DNA of 64,000 bases from Corynebacterium sp. (GTDB lineage Bacteria; Actinomycetota; Actinomycetes; Mycobacteriales; Mycobacteriaceae), in NCBI RefSeq assembly GCF_030532195.1, contig NZ_JAUNLP010000007.1:1-64000 (forward strand). The letters are read 5' to 3'. The notes below the pieces were generated by a model. The model was not told where the DNA came from. It made no database searches and was given only the letters and a program-made list of their open reading frames with translations. Positions within the stretch are counted from its first letter, which is position 1. Every line of letters starts with the position of its first letter. Position numbers and translations under genes: made by a program. Positions 27,128 to 37,047 of the stretch are shown piece after piece.

Positions 27128-28319
27128 TTCCACCGAATCCGCACGCCGCAAGCGTGTGGAGCCGTTCTGGCCAGAGCCGAGTCCGCACTTTGTGAAGGTT
27201 CGCAATGCCGTAAAAGCTGCACTGCGGAGCGTGGATGTCACTCATGGCGTGGTCATCGGGCTTTCCGGTGGCGCGGATTCGCTGGCGCTGGTGGCTGCCA
27301 CATGTGCGGAGGCAGTTAGCCCGCGGGGGTTGCTGTATTCGCTGGGGCAGGAGCGGGAGCTGGGGCAGGGAAGTGGCGCGAGACCGCTAAGCCCCGTCCA
27401 TGCCGTGGTGATTGACCACGGGCTGCAAGAAGGCTCGGATGAGGTGGCCAAGCAGGCGGTCGCAAAGGTGAAGAAACTCGGTGCCAGCGCCGAGGTCATC
27501 AAGGTAGACATCGACGAAGACGACCCTGCGGGGCCTGAGGCCTCGGCGCGGCTGCACAGACACGAAGCACTGCGTGCCGTGGCAGCTAAGCGAAAGGCGC
27601 CGCTGCTGCTAGCGCACACTCTCGATGACCAGGCCGAAACGGTGATTCTTCGGCTGGCGCGCGGTGGTGGCCCGCAGGCGCTATCGGCCATTCGCGGGGA
27701 CTCCCTCTGGTCCGATGGCACCAGGATTGTGCGGCCACTGCTCACCGTCCGGCGAGCCGATACTCTCGGCTGCTGCGAGGAACTGAACCTCGACCCCTGG
27801 CATGATCCGCACAACCGGGAGCATCGTTTTGCCAGGGTTCGAGTGCGGGAGCTGCTGCTTCCCATGTTGGAGGAGCAACTTGGGCCAGGAGTTGCCGAAA
27901 ATCTGGCCAAGACCGCGCAGATTGCCGCCGCTGACAACGACGCGCTCGATCACATGGCCGAGGAGGCGCTGACAGAGCTGGCAGGGCTCACCGCCGGGAA
28001 CGCCGACGGCACCGCAAAGCCGGTCACAAGTCAGCAACCGCTAGCAGCGCCGAGGTTGAAAACTCGGGACGTCGGCAAGCTTCCGCGTGCTGTGGCGACG
28101 CGGGTGATTGCGCGCTGGCTGCGTGGTGCTGGTGCGGCACCGTCGAGCGTGCAGATTGAGCAGGTGCTGGCGCTGGTGACGGACTATCACGGGCAGGGCG
28201 GGGTGGCTGTCAGTCGTAGCAAACGAGCTGGTACCGGCGAGCCCAGAGATGTCAGGTTGGTCGTCGAGCGAAAAGATGGCACTCTAAAATTGGTAATGGA
28301 CCTAAATTGTGGTGCCTAA
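27111..28319 (+). CDS. tilS: tRNA(Ile)-lysidine synthase
   Basis: TilS attaches lysine to C34 of the CAU-anticodon tRNA-Ile, so that it reads AUA as isoleucine. The ATP pyrophosphatase P-loop [15 protein letters not shown] lies at about residue 50, and the [19 protein letters not shown] motif is near 165-180. The C-terminal part is less conserved. About 402 aa if started at GTG 27111, which overlaps the amidase stop. TTG 27120 is equally possible, and longer in-frame starts would sit inside the amidase. Its place before hpt is the conserved actinobacterial order. Confidence 0.9.
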   Translation: MDALANSTESARRKRVEPFWPEPSPHFVKVRNAVKAALRSVDVTHGVVIGLSGGADSLALVAATCAEAVSPRGLLYSLGQERELGQGSGARPLSPVHAVVIDHGLQEGSDEVAKQAVAKVKKLGASAEVIKVDIDEDDPAGPEASARLHRHEALRAVAAKRKAPLLLAHTLDDQAETVILRLARGGGPQALSAIRGDSLWSDGTRIVRPLLTVRRADTLGCCEELNLDPWHDPHNREHRFARVRVRELLLPMLEEQLGPGVAENLAKTAQIAAADNDALDHMAEEALTELAGLTAGNADGTAKPVTSQQPLAAPRLKTRDVGKLPRAVATRVIARWLRGAGAAPSSVQIEQVLALVTDYHGQGGVAVSRSKRAGTGEPRDVRLVVERKDGTLKLVMDLNCGA

Positions 28320-28380
28320 AATTGGGAGTCCGCACGGCTCCTTCGACACACCGCCAAGTAAAGCGCGGAAAGGAATTGCG

Positions 28381-28965
28381 ATGCATGATGTGAAGGATTT
28401 CAACGTCCCCGCAAACCCCTACGGCGATGACGTAGAGGCAGTGCTCATCTCTGAAGAGGAGTTGCATGCACGCATTGCCGAAATGGCACAGCGAGTCAGC
28501 GAGAAGTACAAGGACGCTGATAGTGACTTGATTCTGGTCGCAGTGCTCAAGGGCGCGGTGTTCTTCCTGACCGACTTTGCTCGTAATCTCACCATCCCCA
28601 GCCAGATGGAGTTCATGGCCGTTTCCAGTTACGGAAACTCATCTTCGTCGTCAGGCGTGGTGCGAATTCTGAAGGACCTGGACCGCGACATTGAAAATCG
28701 TGATGTCGTGATTGTGGAGGACATCATTGACTCCGGTCTGACCCTGACTTGGCTGATGAAGAACCTGCGCAACCGCAATCCGCGTTCGCTGGAGGTCATC
28801 ACGCTGCTGCGCAAGCCTGAGGCTGTGCGCACTAACATCGAGGTCGCCGACATTGGCTTCGACATTCCGAATGAGTTCGTCATCGGCTACGGCCTGGACT
28901 ACGCAGAGCGTTACCGCGATCTGCCGTACGTCGGCACGCTCCACCCGCGCGTGTACCAGAACTAG
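28381..28965 (+). CDS. hpt: Hypoxanthine phosphoribosyltransferase
   Basis: Purine salvage enzyme of 194 aa forming IMP/GMP from hypoxanthine/guanine and PRPP. The PRPP loop [17 protein letters not shown] is at about residues 110-126, [14 protein letters not shown] lies near 57-70, and the base-binding region is [29 protein letters not shown] precedes the ATG at 28381. An earlier in-frame start would add 24 unrelated residues overlapping tilS. Lies between tilS and ftsH as in related genomes. Confidence 0.95.
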   Translation: MHDVKDFNVPANPYGDDVEAVLISEEELHARIAEMAQRVSEKYKDADSDLILVAVLKGAVFFLTDFARNLTIPSQMEFMAVSSYGNSSSSSGVVRILKDLDRDIENRDVVIVEDIIDSGLTLTWLMKNLRNRNPRSLEVITLLRKPEAVRTNIEVADIGFDIPNEFVIGYGLDYAERYRDLPYVGTLHPRVYQN

Positions 28966-29042
28966 TATCGCGCGGCACCGGTACAGAGTGTCCGATGCTT
29001 TACGACGAGCATTGCGAGTGCAACCTACGAATTCCTCACGGT

Positions 29043-29069
29043 GGAAACTCTTTTAGGTAGTGCATCGTT
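29043..29069 (+). promoter_or_regulatory. Possible SigH-type promoter upstream of ftsH
   Basis: GGAAAC, a 17-bp spacer and CGTT resemble the heat/oxidative-stress SigH consensus (GGGAAYA-N16-17-cGTT). It lies about 130 bp before ftsH. A TACAAT -10 hexamer near 29146 is an alternative housekeeping promoter. Confidence 0.35.
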
Positions 29070-29200
29070 AAACCTAGTGTGGGGTCAGGTGCTGTGAGCC
29101 CTGGCCCCTCTTTTGACGTATCTTCGGCTCGCAGTCGTTGATGCGTACAATTAATAAAAGCAACTAATAGATTGTAGAGAGCGAAAAGCGAACCCACTGT

Positions 29201-31756
29201 ATGGATAAGAAAAAGGTATTCCGGTTTGCCACCATTGCCGGCATTATCCTGATCATCCTCTTTGGCATCACCACGTTGACGGATGATTCTCGGTCCTACC
29301 GCGAAGTCGATACTTCCGTCGCGCTTACCCAGCTGGATAAGGACAACGTCAAGGAAGCTCAGATTGATGATCGTGAGCAGCGAGTCCGTCTGACGCTAAA
29401 GAAGGGCGTGGAGGTCAAGGGTACGGAGGACGTCACCAAGGTGATGGCCAAGTACCCAGCACGTGCCACCGACCAGGTCTTTGACAAGGTCGCAGGCGCC
29501 AAGGGCGTGGAGAAGTACAACACCAAGGTCACTCAGGAATCCTTCCTGATGTCCACGCTCAGCTTCCTGCTGCCGATGGTGATTTTCTTCTTCGTCATCA
29601 TGTTCTTCTTCAGCCGTATGCAGGGTGGCAAGAACGGCATGTTCGGCTTTGGCGGCAACCGCGCCAAGCTGCTGAGCAAGGAGTCGCCGAAGAATACGTT
29701 CGCCGATGTTGCTGGTGCCGACGAGGCAGTTCAGGAACTCGATGAAATTAGGGACTTCCTGCAGCACCCGTCTCGCTATGAGGAACTGGGCGCGAAGATT
29801 CCGCGTGGTGTTTTGCTCTACGGTCCACCCGGTACCGGTAAGACGCTTCTTGCGCGCGCAGTCGCCGGTGAGGCCGGTGTGCCTTTCTACACCATCTCCG
29901 GTTCGGACTTCGTTGAGATGTTCGTCGGTGTCGGTGCTTCTCGTGTTCGTGACCTGTTTAATCAGGCCAAGGAAAACAGCCCATGCATCATCTTCATTGA
30001 TGAGATTGATGCCGTCGGTCGCCAGCGTGGTGCCGGCATGGGTGGTGGCCACGATGAGCGTGAGCAGACGCTGAACCAGCTGTTGGTGGAGATGGACGGT
30101 TTCGGTGACCGCCAGGGTGTCATCATCATGGCCGCTACCAACCGCCCGGACATTCTGGACCCGGCGCTGCTGCGTCCGGGTCGTTTTGACCGCCAGATTC
30201 CGGTGGGTGCTCCGGACTTGAAGGGCCGCGAGGCAATCCTGAAGGTTCACGCCCGCAACAAGCCTCTGGGACCGGATGCGGACCTGGAGTCGCTGGCCAA
30301 GCGCACCGCCGGTATGAGTGGTGCGGATCTGCAGAACGTGCTCAATGAAGCTGCTCTTCTAACCGCCCGCGTCAACGGCAACATCATTACTGCGGATGCA
30401 CTGGAAGAAGCGGTCGACCGCGTGATTGGTGGTCCGCGTCGTACCTCGAAGGTGATTTCTGAGCAGGAGAAGAAGGTTACCGCGTACCACGAGGGCGGTC
30501 ACACGCTGGCCGCCTGGGCGCTGAAGGATATTGAGCGCGTCTACAAGGTGACCATTCTGGCTCGTGGCCGCACTGGCGGTCACGCACTGACTGTGCCGGA
30601 AGATGACAAGGGCATGTACAACCTGCCTGAGCTGTTTGCCCGCTTGGTCTTCGCCATGGGTGGCCGTGCCGCCGAAGAACTGGTCTTCGGGCTGCCGACC
30701 ACCGGTGCCTCTGCCGACATTGAGCAGGCCACCAAGATTGCTCGCGCTATGGTCACCGAATACGGCATGTCGCCGAAGCTGGGGCCGGTTAAGTACGGCG
30801 AAGAGCAGGGCGACCCATTTGTGGGCCGCGGTGGAAGCGGCAGCCTCGACTACTCGCCGGATGTGGCAGCGATGATTGATGAGCAGGTTCGACTGCTGAT
30901 TAACAAGGCTCATGATGAGGCGTACGCGATTTTGAAGGAAAACCGCGACACCCTTGACGTGCTGGCGGAGAAGCTGCTGGAGAAGGAGACCCTGCGTCGT
31001 CCGGATCTGGAAGTTATCTTCACCGATGTTGTGCCGCGTGAGCGTCTGAACTTCTTCGACAGCGATCCAAAGCACCCAGCTGATGGTCGAGAGCCGGTTA
31101 AGACTCCGGTTGAGTTGGCCATTGAGCGCGGTGAGGAACCGCCACGCCGCGTCAACATCTTCGCTCCGGTTCGCCGTTCTGAGCCGAGCGAGCAGGAAAA
31201 TGCGCAGGGCAACCAGGGCGGCCAGGTCGATCAGAATGGGCGCGGCAACCAGGGACTGCCACCGGCCGGTTCCCAGCAGAGCCGTCCGAATGTCCCGGTC
31301 TACGGTGGCACCCCGCCGCCGGCTGGCTGGACCGCTCCGGGCTGGCCGCCGAAGGACTCGAACAACGCGCAGTCTCCGGCACCGGCTCCGGCGCCGGCAC
31401 CGGCACCGCGCCCGGAGGATTCCGCCCAGCAGTCGCGCGAGCGTGGTCAGCACCCAGGTGCAGCCAATTACCCAGCTGGCCCGTCGGCACAGGGCCCGGC
31501 CAACATTCCGGCTCCGCCGCAGATGCCGCAGTCGCCGTCGTCAGGCCGCCATGCCGATCAGAGTTCCGACAGCGACGCGACTCCCACCTCGGTGATTCCG
31601 TCGGTCGGTTCTTCGCAGGAGCTTCGTGGATTCCGTCTGCCGGAAAATGAGCAGCCGGACTACAAACCCGCCAATGACGCGGGCAAGCATGCCGCTGACG
31701 GTTCCACGGAAGAACCAAAGAATACTGGCGAGTCGGAATCTAACGAGGAGCGATAA
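29201..31756 (+). CDS. ftsH: ATP-dependent zinc metalloprotease FtsH
   Basis: Membrane-bound AAA+ protease of 851 aa that degrades misfolded membrane and selected cytosolic proteins. Two transmembrane helices (about 8-24 and 108-128) flank the periplasmic-side domain. The Walker A is GPPGTGKT (about 207), Walker B is [11 protein letters not shown] and the second-region motif is [19 protein letters not shown]. The zinc site is HEGGH (about 430). Residues 630-851 form a long Pro/Gln/Ala/Asn-rich low-complexity tail, longer than in most FtsH proteins. Followed 10 bp later by folE. Confidence 0.97.
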   Translation: MDKKKVFRFATIAGIILIILFGITTLTDDSRSYREVDTSVALTQLDKDNVKEAQIDDREQRVRLTLKKGVEVKGTEDVTKVMAKYPARATDQVFDKVAGAKGVEKYNTKVTQESFLMSTLSFLLPMVIFFFVIMFFFSRMQGGKNGMFGFGGNRAKLLSKESPKNTFADVAGADEAVQELDEIRDFLQHPSRYEELGAKIPRGVLLYGPPGTGKTLLARAVAGEAGVPFYTISGSDFVEMFVGVGASRVRDLFNQAKENSPCIIFIDEIDAVGRQRGAGMGGGHDEREQTLNQLLVEMDGFGDRQGVIIMAATNRPDILDPALLRPGRFDRQIPVGAPDLKGREAILKVHARNKPLGPDADLESLAKRTAGMSGADLQNVLNEAALLTARVNGNIITADALEEAVDRVIGGPRRTSKVISEQEKKVTAYHEGGHTLAAWALKDIERVYKVTILARGRTGGHALTVPEDDKGMYNLPELFARLVFAMGGRAAEELVFGLPTTGASADIEQATKIARAMVTEYGMSPKLGPVKYGEEQGDPFVGRGGSGSLDYSPDVAAMIDEQVRLLINKAHDEAYAILKENRDTLDVLAEKLLEKETLRRPDLEVIFTDVVPRERLNFFDSDPKHPADGREPVKTPVELAIERGEEPPRRVNIFAPVRRSEPSEQENAQGNQGGQVDQNGRGNQGLPPAGSQQSRPNVPVYGGTPPPAGWTAPGWPPKDSNNAQSPAPAPAPAPAPRPEDSAQQSRERGQHPGAANYPAGPSAQGPANIPAPPQMPQSPSSGRHADQSSDSDATPTSVIPSVGSSQELRGFRLPENEQPDYKPANDAGKHAADGSTEEPKNTGESESNEER

Positions 31757-31765
31757 AAACACATC

Positions 31766-32341
31766 ATGGAGGATAAATTCGATCAGGCACGGGCTGAAGC
31801 TGCAGTCCGTGAACTGCTGATTGCCGTCGGTGAAGACCCCGACCGTGAGGGTCTGCGGGAAACTCCGGCGCGCGTGGCCCGCTCTTATAAAGAGATTTTC
31901 GCGGGCCTGCACGTCGACCCGTCTGAGGTATTGGCAAAGACCTTCAATGAGGGCCATCAGGAACTCGTGCTGGTCAAGGACATCCCGATTTACTCCACCT
32001 GTGAGCACCATTTGGTGCCGTTCTTCGGAGTTGCCCATATCGGTTACATCCCAGGTGAGGACGGGCGTGTGACCGGTCTGTCCAAGCTGGCTCGACTGGT
32101 TGATCTCTACGCTAAGCGACCGCAGGTGCAGGAGCGTTTGACCAGCCAGGTCGCGGATGCGTTGGTTGAGCGTCTCAATCCGACCTCTGCCATCGTGGTC
32201 ATTGAAGCAGAGCATCTCTGCATGGCCATGCGCGGTATCCGCAAGCCGGGTGCGCGCACGGTGACATCGGCAGTGCGCGGTGGCTTTAAGTCGGACGCTC
32301 GTTCGCGTGCGGAGGCAATGGCGCTGATTCGCAAGAATTAG
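31766..32341 (+). CDS. folE: GTP cyclohydrolase I
   Basis: First enzyme of pterin/folate synthesis, converting GTP to 7,8-dihydroneopterin triphosphate; 191 aa. The zinc and active-site segment is [21 protein letters not shown] (about 77-97), with the second Cys in [28 protein letters not shown]. It starts the folE-folP-folB-folK cluster, directly after ftsH, as in mycobacteria. Confidence 0.97.
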   Translation: MEDKFDQARAEAAVRELLIAVGEDPDREGLRETPARVARSYKEIFAGLHVDPSEVLAKTFNEGHQELVLVKDIPIYSTCEHHLVPFFGVAHIGYIPGEDGRVTGLSKLARLVDLYAKRPQVQERLTSQVADALVERLNPTSAIVVIEAEHLCMAMRGIRKPGARTVTSAVRGGFKSDARSRAEAMALIRKN

Positions 32342-32371
32342 TGGACTAAGTGGAAAGGCTGGAACAACAAG

Positions 32372-33379
32372 GTGACTGAGGCGAGGTCGGCAGCGCAGGC
32401 AGCGCAAGTACAGGGCATGCAGAGCATGCTTGCAGAAAACGCGCGTGAGCGCTGCAAGGTGATGGGCATTGTCAACGTCACCGAGGACAGCTTCTCCGAC
32501 GGTGGTCTGTATAAGACCTTCGATGCAGCAATCGCGCATGCACATGAGCTCGCCGCCGAAGGTGCCGACATCCTCGACATTGGCGGTGAATCCACGCGCC
32601 CCGGTGCACACCGTGTGAGCGAGGAGGAGGAAATCTCCCGCGTTGTTCCCGTCGTCCGCGAGCTGGCCAAGGAAGGCCACCTAGTCAGCGTCGATACGAT
32701 GCGCGCCAGTGTCGCCGAGGCCGCCATCGCCGAAGGCGCGGTCTTTATTAACGACGTCTCTGGCGGTCTCGCCGACCCGAATATGTATCGCGTCTGCGCC
32801 GACGGTGAGGTTCCAATCTGTCTGATGCACTGGAAGACCGACCGCTTCGGCTCGGCATCGGGGCGCGCTGAAACACACCCGGACGGCATTGTCGCCGATG
32901 TCCGTAAGCACCTGCTCCGGCTTGTCGACGACGCCCTGGCTGCCGGCATCGTCGAGGAAAATATTGTCCTCGACCCAGGTCTCGGCTTTGCCAAGAATGC
33001 CGATGACAACTGGGCTCTGTTGCACGGCCTGCCGGAGCTAATTGACTTGGGTTTCCCAGTTCTCGTCGGTGCGTCTCGCAAGCGATTCGCCGCTGCCATC
33101 GGCGGTGAGGCTCGTGCGCCAAAGGAAGCCGATGCCGCGACTGCAGCTATCTCAACGCTTTCCGCCGCCGCGGGTGCCTGGGCAGTGCGTGTCCACAATG
33201 TGGCCGATAACCTCGACGCTGTGCGCGTTGCACAGGCATGGGGGCTGGGGCGCTCACTCACCGGTTACAGTGCCGCTGGCGATTACCCGGAAGGCGGCGG
33301 CAACCGTGCGGCCGACAACTCGGGCAACTCGGGCAACGTCGCTGCCGACTCGGCGACTACCACGACAGAAAGGGCATAA
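32372..33379 (+). CDS. folP: Dihydropteroate synthase
   Basis: Condenses 6-hydroxymethyl-dihydropterin pyrophosphate with p-aminobenzoate; the sulfonamide target. TIM-barrel motifs: MGIVNVTEDSFSDGG (about 30), DIGGESTRPGAHRV and VLVGASRKRF. At 335 aa it is longer than usual because of ~28 extra N-terminal residues and a Asn/Ser/Thr-rich C-terminal tail of ~40 residues. Start is GTG at 32372. An ATG 15 codons downstream would also give an intact core. Fourth base after folP stop region leads into folB. Confidence 0.95.
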   Translation: MTEARSAAQAAQVQGMQSMLAENARERCKVMGIVNVTEDSFSDGGLYKTFDAAIAHAHELAAEGADILDIGGESTRPGAHRVSEEEEISRVVPVVRELAKEGHLVSVDTMRASVAEAAIAEGAVFINDVSGGLADPNMYRVCADGEVPICLMHWKTDRFGSASGRAETHPDGIVADVRKHLLRLVDDALAAGIVEENIVLDPGLGFAKNADDNWALLHGLPELIDLGFPVLVGASRKRFAAAIGGEARAPKEADAATAAISTLSAAAGAWAVRVHNVADNLDAVRVAQAWGLGRSLTGYSAAGDYPEGGGNRAADNSGNSGNVAADSATTTTERA

Positions 33380-33382
33380 CCT

Positions 33383-33787
33383 GTGGCGGATCGAATCGAA
33401 CTCAAAGGCTTAAAGGCGCACGGCTACCACGGCTGCCTCGACTTCGAGCGTCGCGATGGCCAGGATTTCATCTGCGATGTCACCCTGTGGCTGGACTTCC
33501 GCGCTGCCGCGGCCTCCGATGAGCTCGACGACACCGTCAGTTATGCCGACGTCGCCGCCACCGCGCACGCTATTTTGACTGGTGAACCGCGCAATCTCAT
33601 TGAAACGGTCGCCACTGATATCGCTGAGGCAGTGCTTGCCGACGACGATGCCCGGGCGGAACGCGGGCTATCGCCACTGCTGCACGCAGTGGAAGTGACC
33701 ATCCACAAGCCGAATGCACCAATTCCGCTGGAGTTTGAAGATGCCGCGGTTACGGCCCGCCGTTCGCGAAAGAAGCGGTTGTCATGA
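33383..33787 (+). CDS. folB: Dihydroneopterin aldolase
   Basis: 134-aa aldolase making 6-hydroxymethyl-7,8-dihydropterin. The LKGLKAHGYHGCLDFERRDGQDFICDVTLWLDF start and the DTVSYADVAATAHAIL and NLIETVATDIAEAVL segments are typical. Starts 4 bp after the folP stop (GTG) and overlaps folK by 4 bp. Confidence 0.95.
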   Translation: MADRIELKGLKAHGYHGCLDFERRDGQDFICDVTLWLDFRAAAASDELDDTVSYADVAATAHAILTGEPRNLIETVATDIAEAVLADDDARAERGLSPLLHAVEVTIHKPNAPIPLEFEDAAVTARRSRKKRLS

Positions 33788-34299
33788 TTCGGGCAGTCCT
33801 TTCCATCGGTGCGAATATGGACCACGCACGCGAGAACTTGGTCGCGGTGCGAGACTACTTCGCCGATGAGCTGGTAGCTGCCTCCCAGATTTTTGCAACT
33901 CCGCCATGGGGCGGGGTGGAGCAGGGTGATTTCCTCAATGCCGTATTGATTGTGGAGACCACCCGCACTCCCAGGGAGCTGCTCGAGGCCGGTTGGAAAC
34001 TGGAAAATGACGCCGGTCGAGTACGCAAAATTCATTGGGGACCGCGCTCTTTGGACGTGGACGTGGTTCAGGTCATTGATCTGGAAGATGGCACGGAGAT
34101 TATCTCTGATGACCCAACGCTGACATTGCCGCACCCGTGGGCCGCGCAGCGCGCGTTCGTGCTGGTGCCATGGTTAGATGCCGACCCGGATGCACGTCTT
34201 GGGGAGGTGGCGGTCGCGGCACTCGTCGATAAGCTGGACCCATCGGATGTGGCGTCGGTGCGCCTGGCAGATGGCCGCGAGGATGGAGAAGGGGCCTAG
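33784..34299 (+). CDS. folK: HPPK (6-hydroxymethyldihydropterin pyrophosphokinase)
   Basis: Transfers pyrophosphate from ATP to hydroxymethyl-dihydropterin, feeding FolP. Motifs GANMDHARENL, TPPWGGVEQGDFLNAVLIVETTRTP and GPRSLDVDVVQVID (Mg-binding Asp pair) are intact in 171 aa. Translationally coupled to folB; the next gene begins 3 bp after its stop. Confidence 0.95.
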   Translation: MIRAVLSIGANMDHARENLVAVRDYFADELVAASQIFATPPWGGVEQGDFLNAVLIVETTRTPRELLEAGWKLENDAGRVRKIHWGPRSLDVDVVQVIDLEDGTEIISDDPTLTLPHPWAAQRAFVLVPWLDADPDARLGEVAVAALVDKLDPSDVASVRLADGREDGEGA

Positions 34300-34301
34300 A
34301 G

Positions 34302-34793
34302 ATGAAACCGACTTCGCCGATTGCTCTGATCGGCACAGCAGTTGTGCTGGCGCTGGCGTCGTGGATGATTCTGGCGCGGTTTTTCGGTGTCCTTGGCGCG
34401 CGAAGCTGGTGGGACCTGGGCTTTCCCTGGGTGCTCACGGCAGTCTGCGTGGCGGCGGCGCGGTGGATTAAGTCGGTACTTGAAGAAGGTCGCGTCGGCC
34501 AAGACCGCAGTCAAGTGCAGCCGTTGACGCTGTCGCGCTGGCTTGTGGTCGGCACCTCGTCGGCGTGGTTGGGGGCAATCCTCGGTGGGCTGTACGCCGG
34601 TGGCATGCTGTGGGCATTGCCCAAGTGGACGGAATTGGCGGCGGCGCAGCACGACGGCCCTATCATGATTGTCGGAACAATCTCAGGGATTTTGCTTGCG
34701 CTAGCAGGCCTGTGGCTGGAAAAAGTATGCCAATTGCCGACAGATGGCGAAAAAATTCACCGCCTAACGGGGAATTGGGAACTAACTCGGTAG
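34302..34793 (+). CDS. DUF3180 family membrane protein
   Basis: 163-aa protein with four predicted membrane helices (about 7-27, 40-55, 84-106, 125-147) and short loops. It matches the DUF3180 family that always follows folK in Actinobacteria (Rv3605c in M. tuberculosis). Function is unknown. The conserved place suggests cotranscription with the folate genes rather than a shown role in folate synthesis. Confidence 0.85.
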   Translation: MKPTSPIALIGTAVVLALASWMILARFFGVLGARSWWDLGFPWVLTAVCVAAARWIKSVLEEGRVGQDRSQVQPLTLSRWLVVGTSSAWLGAILGGLYAGGMLWALPKWTELAAAQHDGPIMIVGTISGILLALAGLWLEKVCQLPTDGEKIHRLTGNWELTR

Positions 34794-34803
34794 GGTGGGA
34801 GTT

Positions 34804-35985
34804 ATGACTGACCTCTCCAACGCCGGAAATGATCCGACGAGCTCGGATGATGCCACGTACTTCTACGGTGACACGAACTCGCAATCGCCCAACGCCGCTG
34901 ATAATTCGGACCAATTTGGCTCGGATGGCGCGGTGAATCAGGCGGGTATTCAGGCCCAGGATGCGGCAGAGCAGGAATCCAAGGATGGAATGACTGAGAA
35001 GACTGCGGTCATCCTTATGGCTGTGCTGCTGGTGCTTGCTGTAATTGCCAGCATTGTCATGCTCTTTGCCTCCTCTGCGGGGTGGATGAAGATTGCGGTG
35101 CTGTTGGCGCTGTGGGCCGCCGTGATTGGTGCGGTGTTGGTTACCCGCTACCGCAAGACCATCGCGCTGGAGCGCAAGCGGTTGGAGACCATTGAGGAGC
35201 TGCACAAGGTCGAGCTCGATCGCGAGTTGGCAACTCACCGCGAGCAGGAGTTGATTCTGGAGCAGAACTACCTGGACTCCCTCGAGGGCAGCAATGACGA
35301 CAACATTGCGGCGCTGCGCGCGGAGGTTTTTGCGCTGCGTGCCCAGCTGGCTGAGTTCATGGGCGAGGATTTCGACGATGAGCAGGTAGCACTGCGAGCT
35401 CAGGCAGAGCGTCTGCGCGAGTTGGACTCCCCGCAGCAGGCTTCGCCGCTGAAGGACCCGACTGGCCATGATCGCCCGACTCCGCGTGCGACCTCGCACC
35501 GCGTCGAGGTCACCGCTAATGGCACCGTCGGCGCGCACACGCAGCACGGCGGGGGCTCCGGAAATTCGGATTCGCCAGTGGAGAATGCGGAGGCTACCGA
35601 TATGCAGCGCACTTTCTCGCCATCGGGTCAGCCAGTGGATGTCTCTGAGGTCGCCGACTCCCACGACGGCGAGGAGACCGCGGACAGGGAGAAGTTCTCC
35701 ACTAATTCCTTCCGCGCCATCAACTGGCAGGAAACTCCCGCTGACAATCAGCCTCGCGGTGCGCACGAGCAGCGCGGCGGCCAGGACACTTCTGCTGCAT
35801 GGCCGACCGACGAAGGTTCGGATTCCCCGACTCGTCAGCTGCAGGCCATCGAGGACGAGGACCTGGAGGAGTCGCCGGCGCAGGAGGCCCCAGCACATGG
35901 TCGTCGTCGCGCAGAGGACAACAAGGGCAGTCTGACTGTCGCTGAGCTGATGGCACAGATGCGACAGAAGAAGCAGGACAACTAA
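34804..35985 (+). CDS. Two-helix membrane protein, DUF6779/Rv3604c-like
   Basis: 393-aa protein. An acidic, Asn/Gln-rich N-terminus (1-60) is followed by two adjacent membrane helices (about 64-85, 90-110). A Glu/Leu-rich coiled-coil stretch follows (about 115-205, RKTIALERKRLETIEELHKVELDRELATHREQEL), then a long disordered tail. Position after DUF3180 and before the DUF2520 gene corresponds to Rv3604c. Function is unknown; the coiled coil suggests protein-protein contacts at the membrane. I start at ATG 34804. Confidence 0.75.
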   Translation: MTDLSNAGNDPTSSDDATYFYGDTNSQSPNAADNSDQFGSDGAVNQAGIQAQDAAEQESKDGMTEKTAVILMAVLLVLAVIASIVMLFASSAGWMKIAVLLALWAAVIGAVLVTRYRKTIALERKRLETIEELHKVELDRELATHREQELILEQNYLDSLEGSNDDNIAALRAEVFALRAQLAEFMGEDFDDEQVALRAQAERLRELDSPQQASPLKDPTGHDRPTPRATSHRVEVTANGTVGAHTQHGGGSGNSDSPVENAEATDMQRTFSPSGQPVDVSEVADSHDGEETADREKFSTNSFRAINWQETPADNQPRGAHEQRGGQDTSAAWPTDEGSDSPTRQLQAIEDEDLEESPAQEAPAHGRRRAEDNKGSLTVAELMAQMRQKKQDN

Positions 35986-36032
35986 GAGTTCGACTCTTCG
36001 CAGCTGCAGGCTTTGGTCTAACCTTGTCAGTC

Positions 36033-36953
36033 ATGACGCAAAGCCAGCATTCACACCATCCCCGCCAGACATCCGCACCGCGGTTGTCGGTGGGGATTAT
36101 TTCTGCCGGAAAAGTCGGCGTTGCCCTCGGTGAAGCACTTCAGCGATGCGGTCACCGCGTCACCCACGTCGTCGCGCGCTCGAGCGAATCGACCACCCGC
36201 GCGCATCTTCGTCTGCCCGACGCTCACATCAGCAGCGTTGCAGAGACCGCTGCCGCCTGCGAACTCATCATCATCGCCGTGCCTGACCGTGCCATTGCGG
36301 ATGTCGCCGAAGAAATCGCCCGCTACGTCGGTCCCGGCACAATCGTCCTGCACACGGCAGGTTCCCTCGGCCGCGCCGTCCTCGATCCCGTCGCGCTCAC
36401 CGGCGCACTCACCATCGCCGCACATCCCGCGATGACATTCGCAGGGCTTGCCGACGACGCCGATTTGTTGCCCGGTTGTCCCTGGGGCATCACAGTTGGC
36501 GATGAACTGGCTAAAACCGTCAGTGAACTGCTGATTGGTGAGCTCGGTGGCCGCCCGGTATTTATTAACGAACGCCACCGCAGTCTCTATCATGCGGCCA
36601 TGGCACACGGTTCCAACGGACTCGGCGCGGTTGTGGTTGACGCGGTGGAGATGCTGGCCGCCACCATCGGTGAGGATGTCGCTGCGGAGGATACCGACCT
36701 GGGGGAGCTGCGCCGAGGCCAAGCCGCCGAGCTGCTGCGACCGCTCCTGGAAGCATCCCTGGACAATGCTTTGAAGTGGGGCTCACGGGGGCTGACTGGC
36801 CCCGTTACGCGTGATGACCTTGGGACCGTCGTCAAGCATGAGCGCGAAATTGAAGCGGCGGCACCACAGATACGCGGTGCGTATGTGGCGCTTGCAGAGC
36901 GGATAGCTGAATTGCGCGGTGCTACGGAGGTCTTGCGGTACTTGCGCGATTGA
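36033..36953 (+). CDS. Rossmann-like/DUF2520 oxidoreductase
   Basis: 306-aa protein with an NAD(P)-binding start (LSVGIISAGKVGVALGEALQRCGH, about 14-37) and a C-terminal helical DUF2520 domain (YHAAMAHGSNGLGAVVVDAVEMLA ... GPVTRDDLGTVVKHE). The family resembles ketopantoate or pyrroline-carboxylate reductases, and its gene sits next to panC in many actinobacteria (Rv3603c). A ketopantoate reductase role is tempting but not shown. Chosen start is the ATG; a TTG three codons earlier is possible. Confidence 0.83.
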   Translation: MTQSQHSHHPRQTSAPRLSVGIISAGKVGVALGEALQRCGHRVTHVVARSSESTTRAHLRLPDAHISSVAETAAACELIIIAVPDRAIADVAEEIARYVGPGTIVLHTAGSLGRAVLDPVALTGALTIAAHPAMTFAGLADDADLLPGCPWGITVGDELAKTVSELLIGELGGRPVFINERHRSLYHAAMAHGSNGLGAVVVDAVEMLAATIGEDVAAEDTDLGELRRGQAAELLRPLLEASLDNALKWGSRGLTGPVTRDDLGTVVKHEREIEAAAPQIRGAYVALAERIAELRGATEVLRYLRD

Positions 36954-37047
36954 TCTGGGGAGCCGCGGTTCGGGGAATCCGGGCGGTGGCGTAAGGTATT
37001 GCCGTCGGGCGAAAGTTAGGTCCGTTACTTTTTATCGCGGAGGAAAC

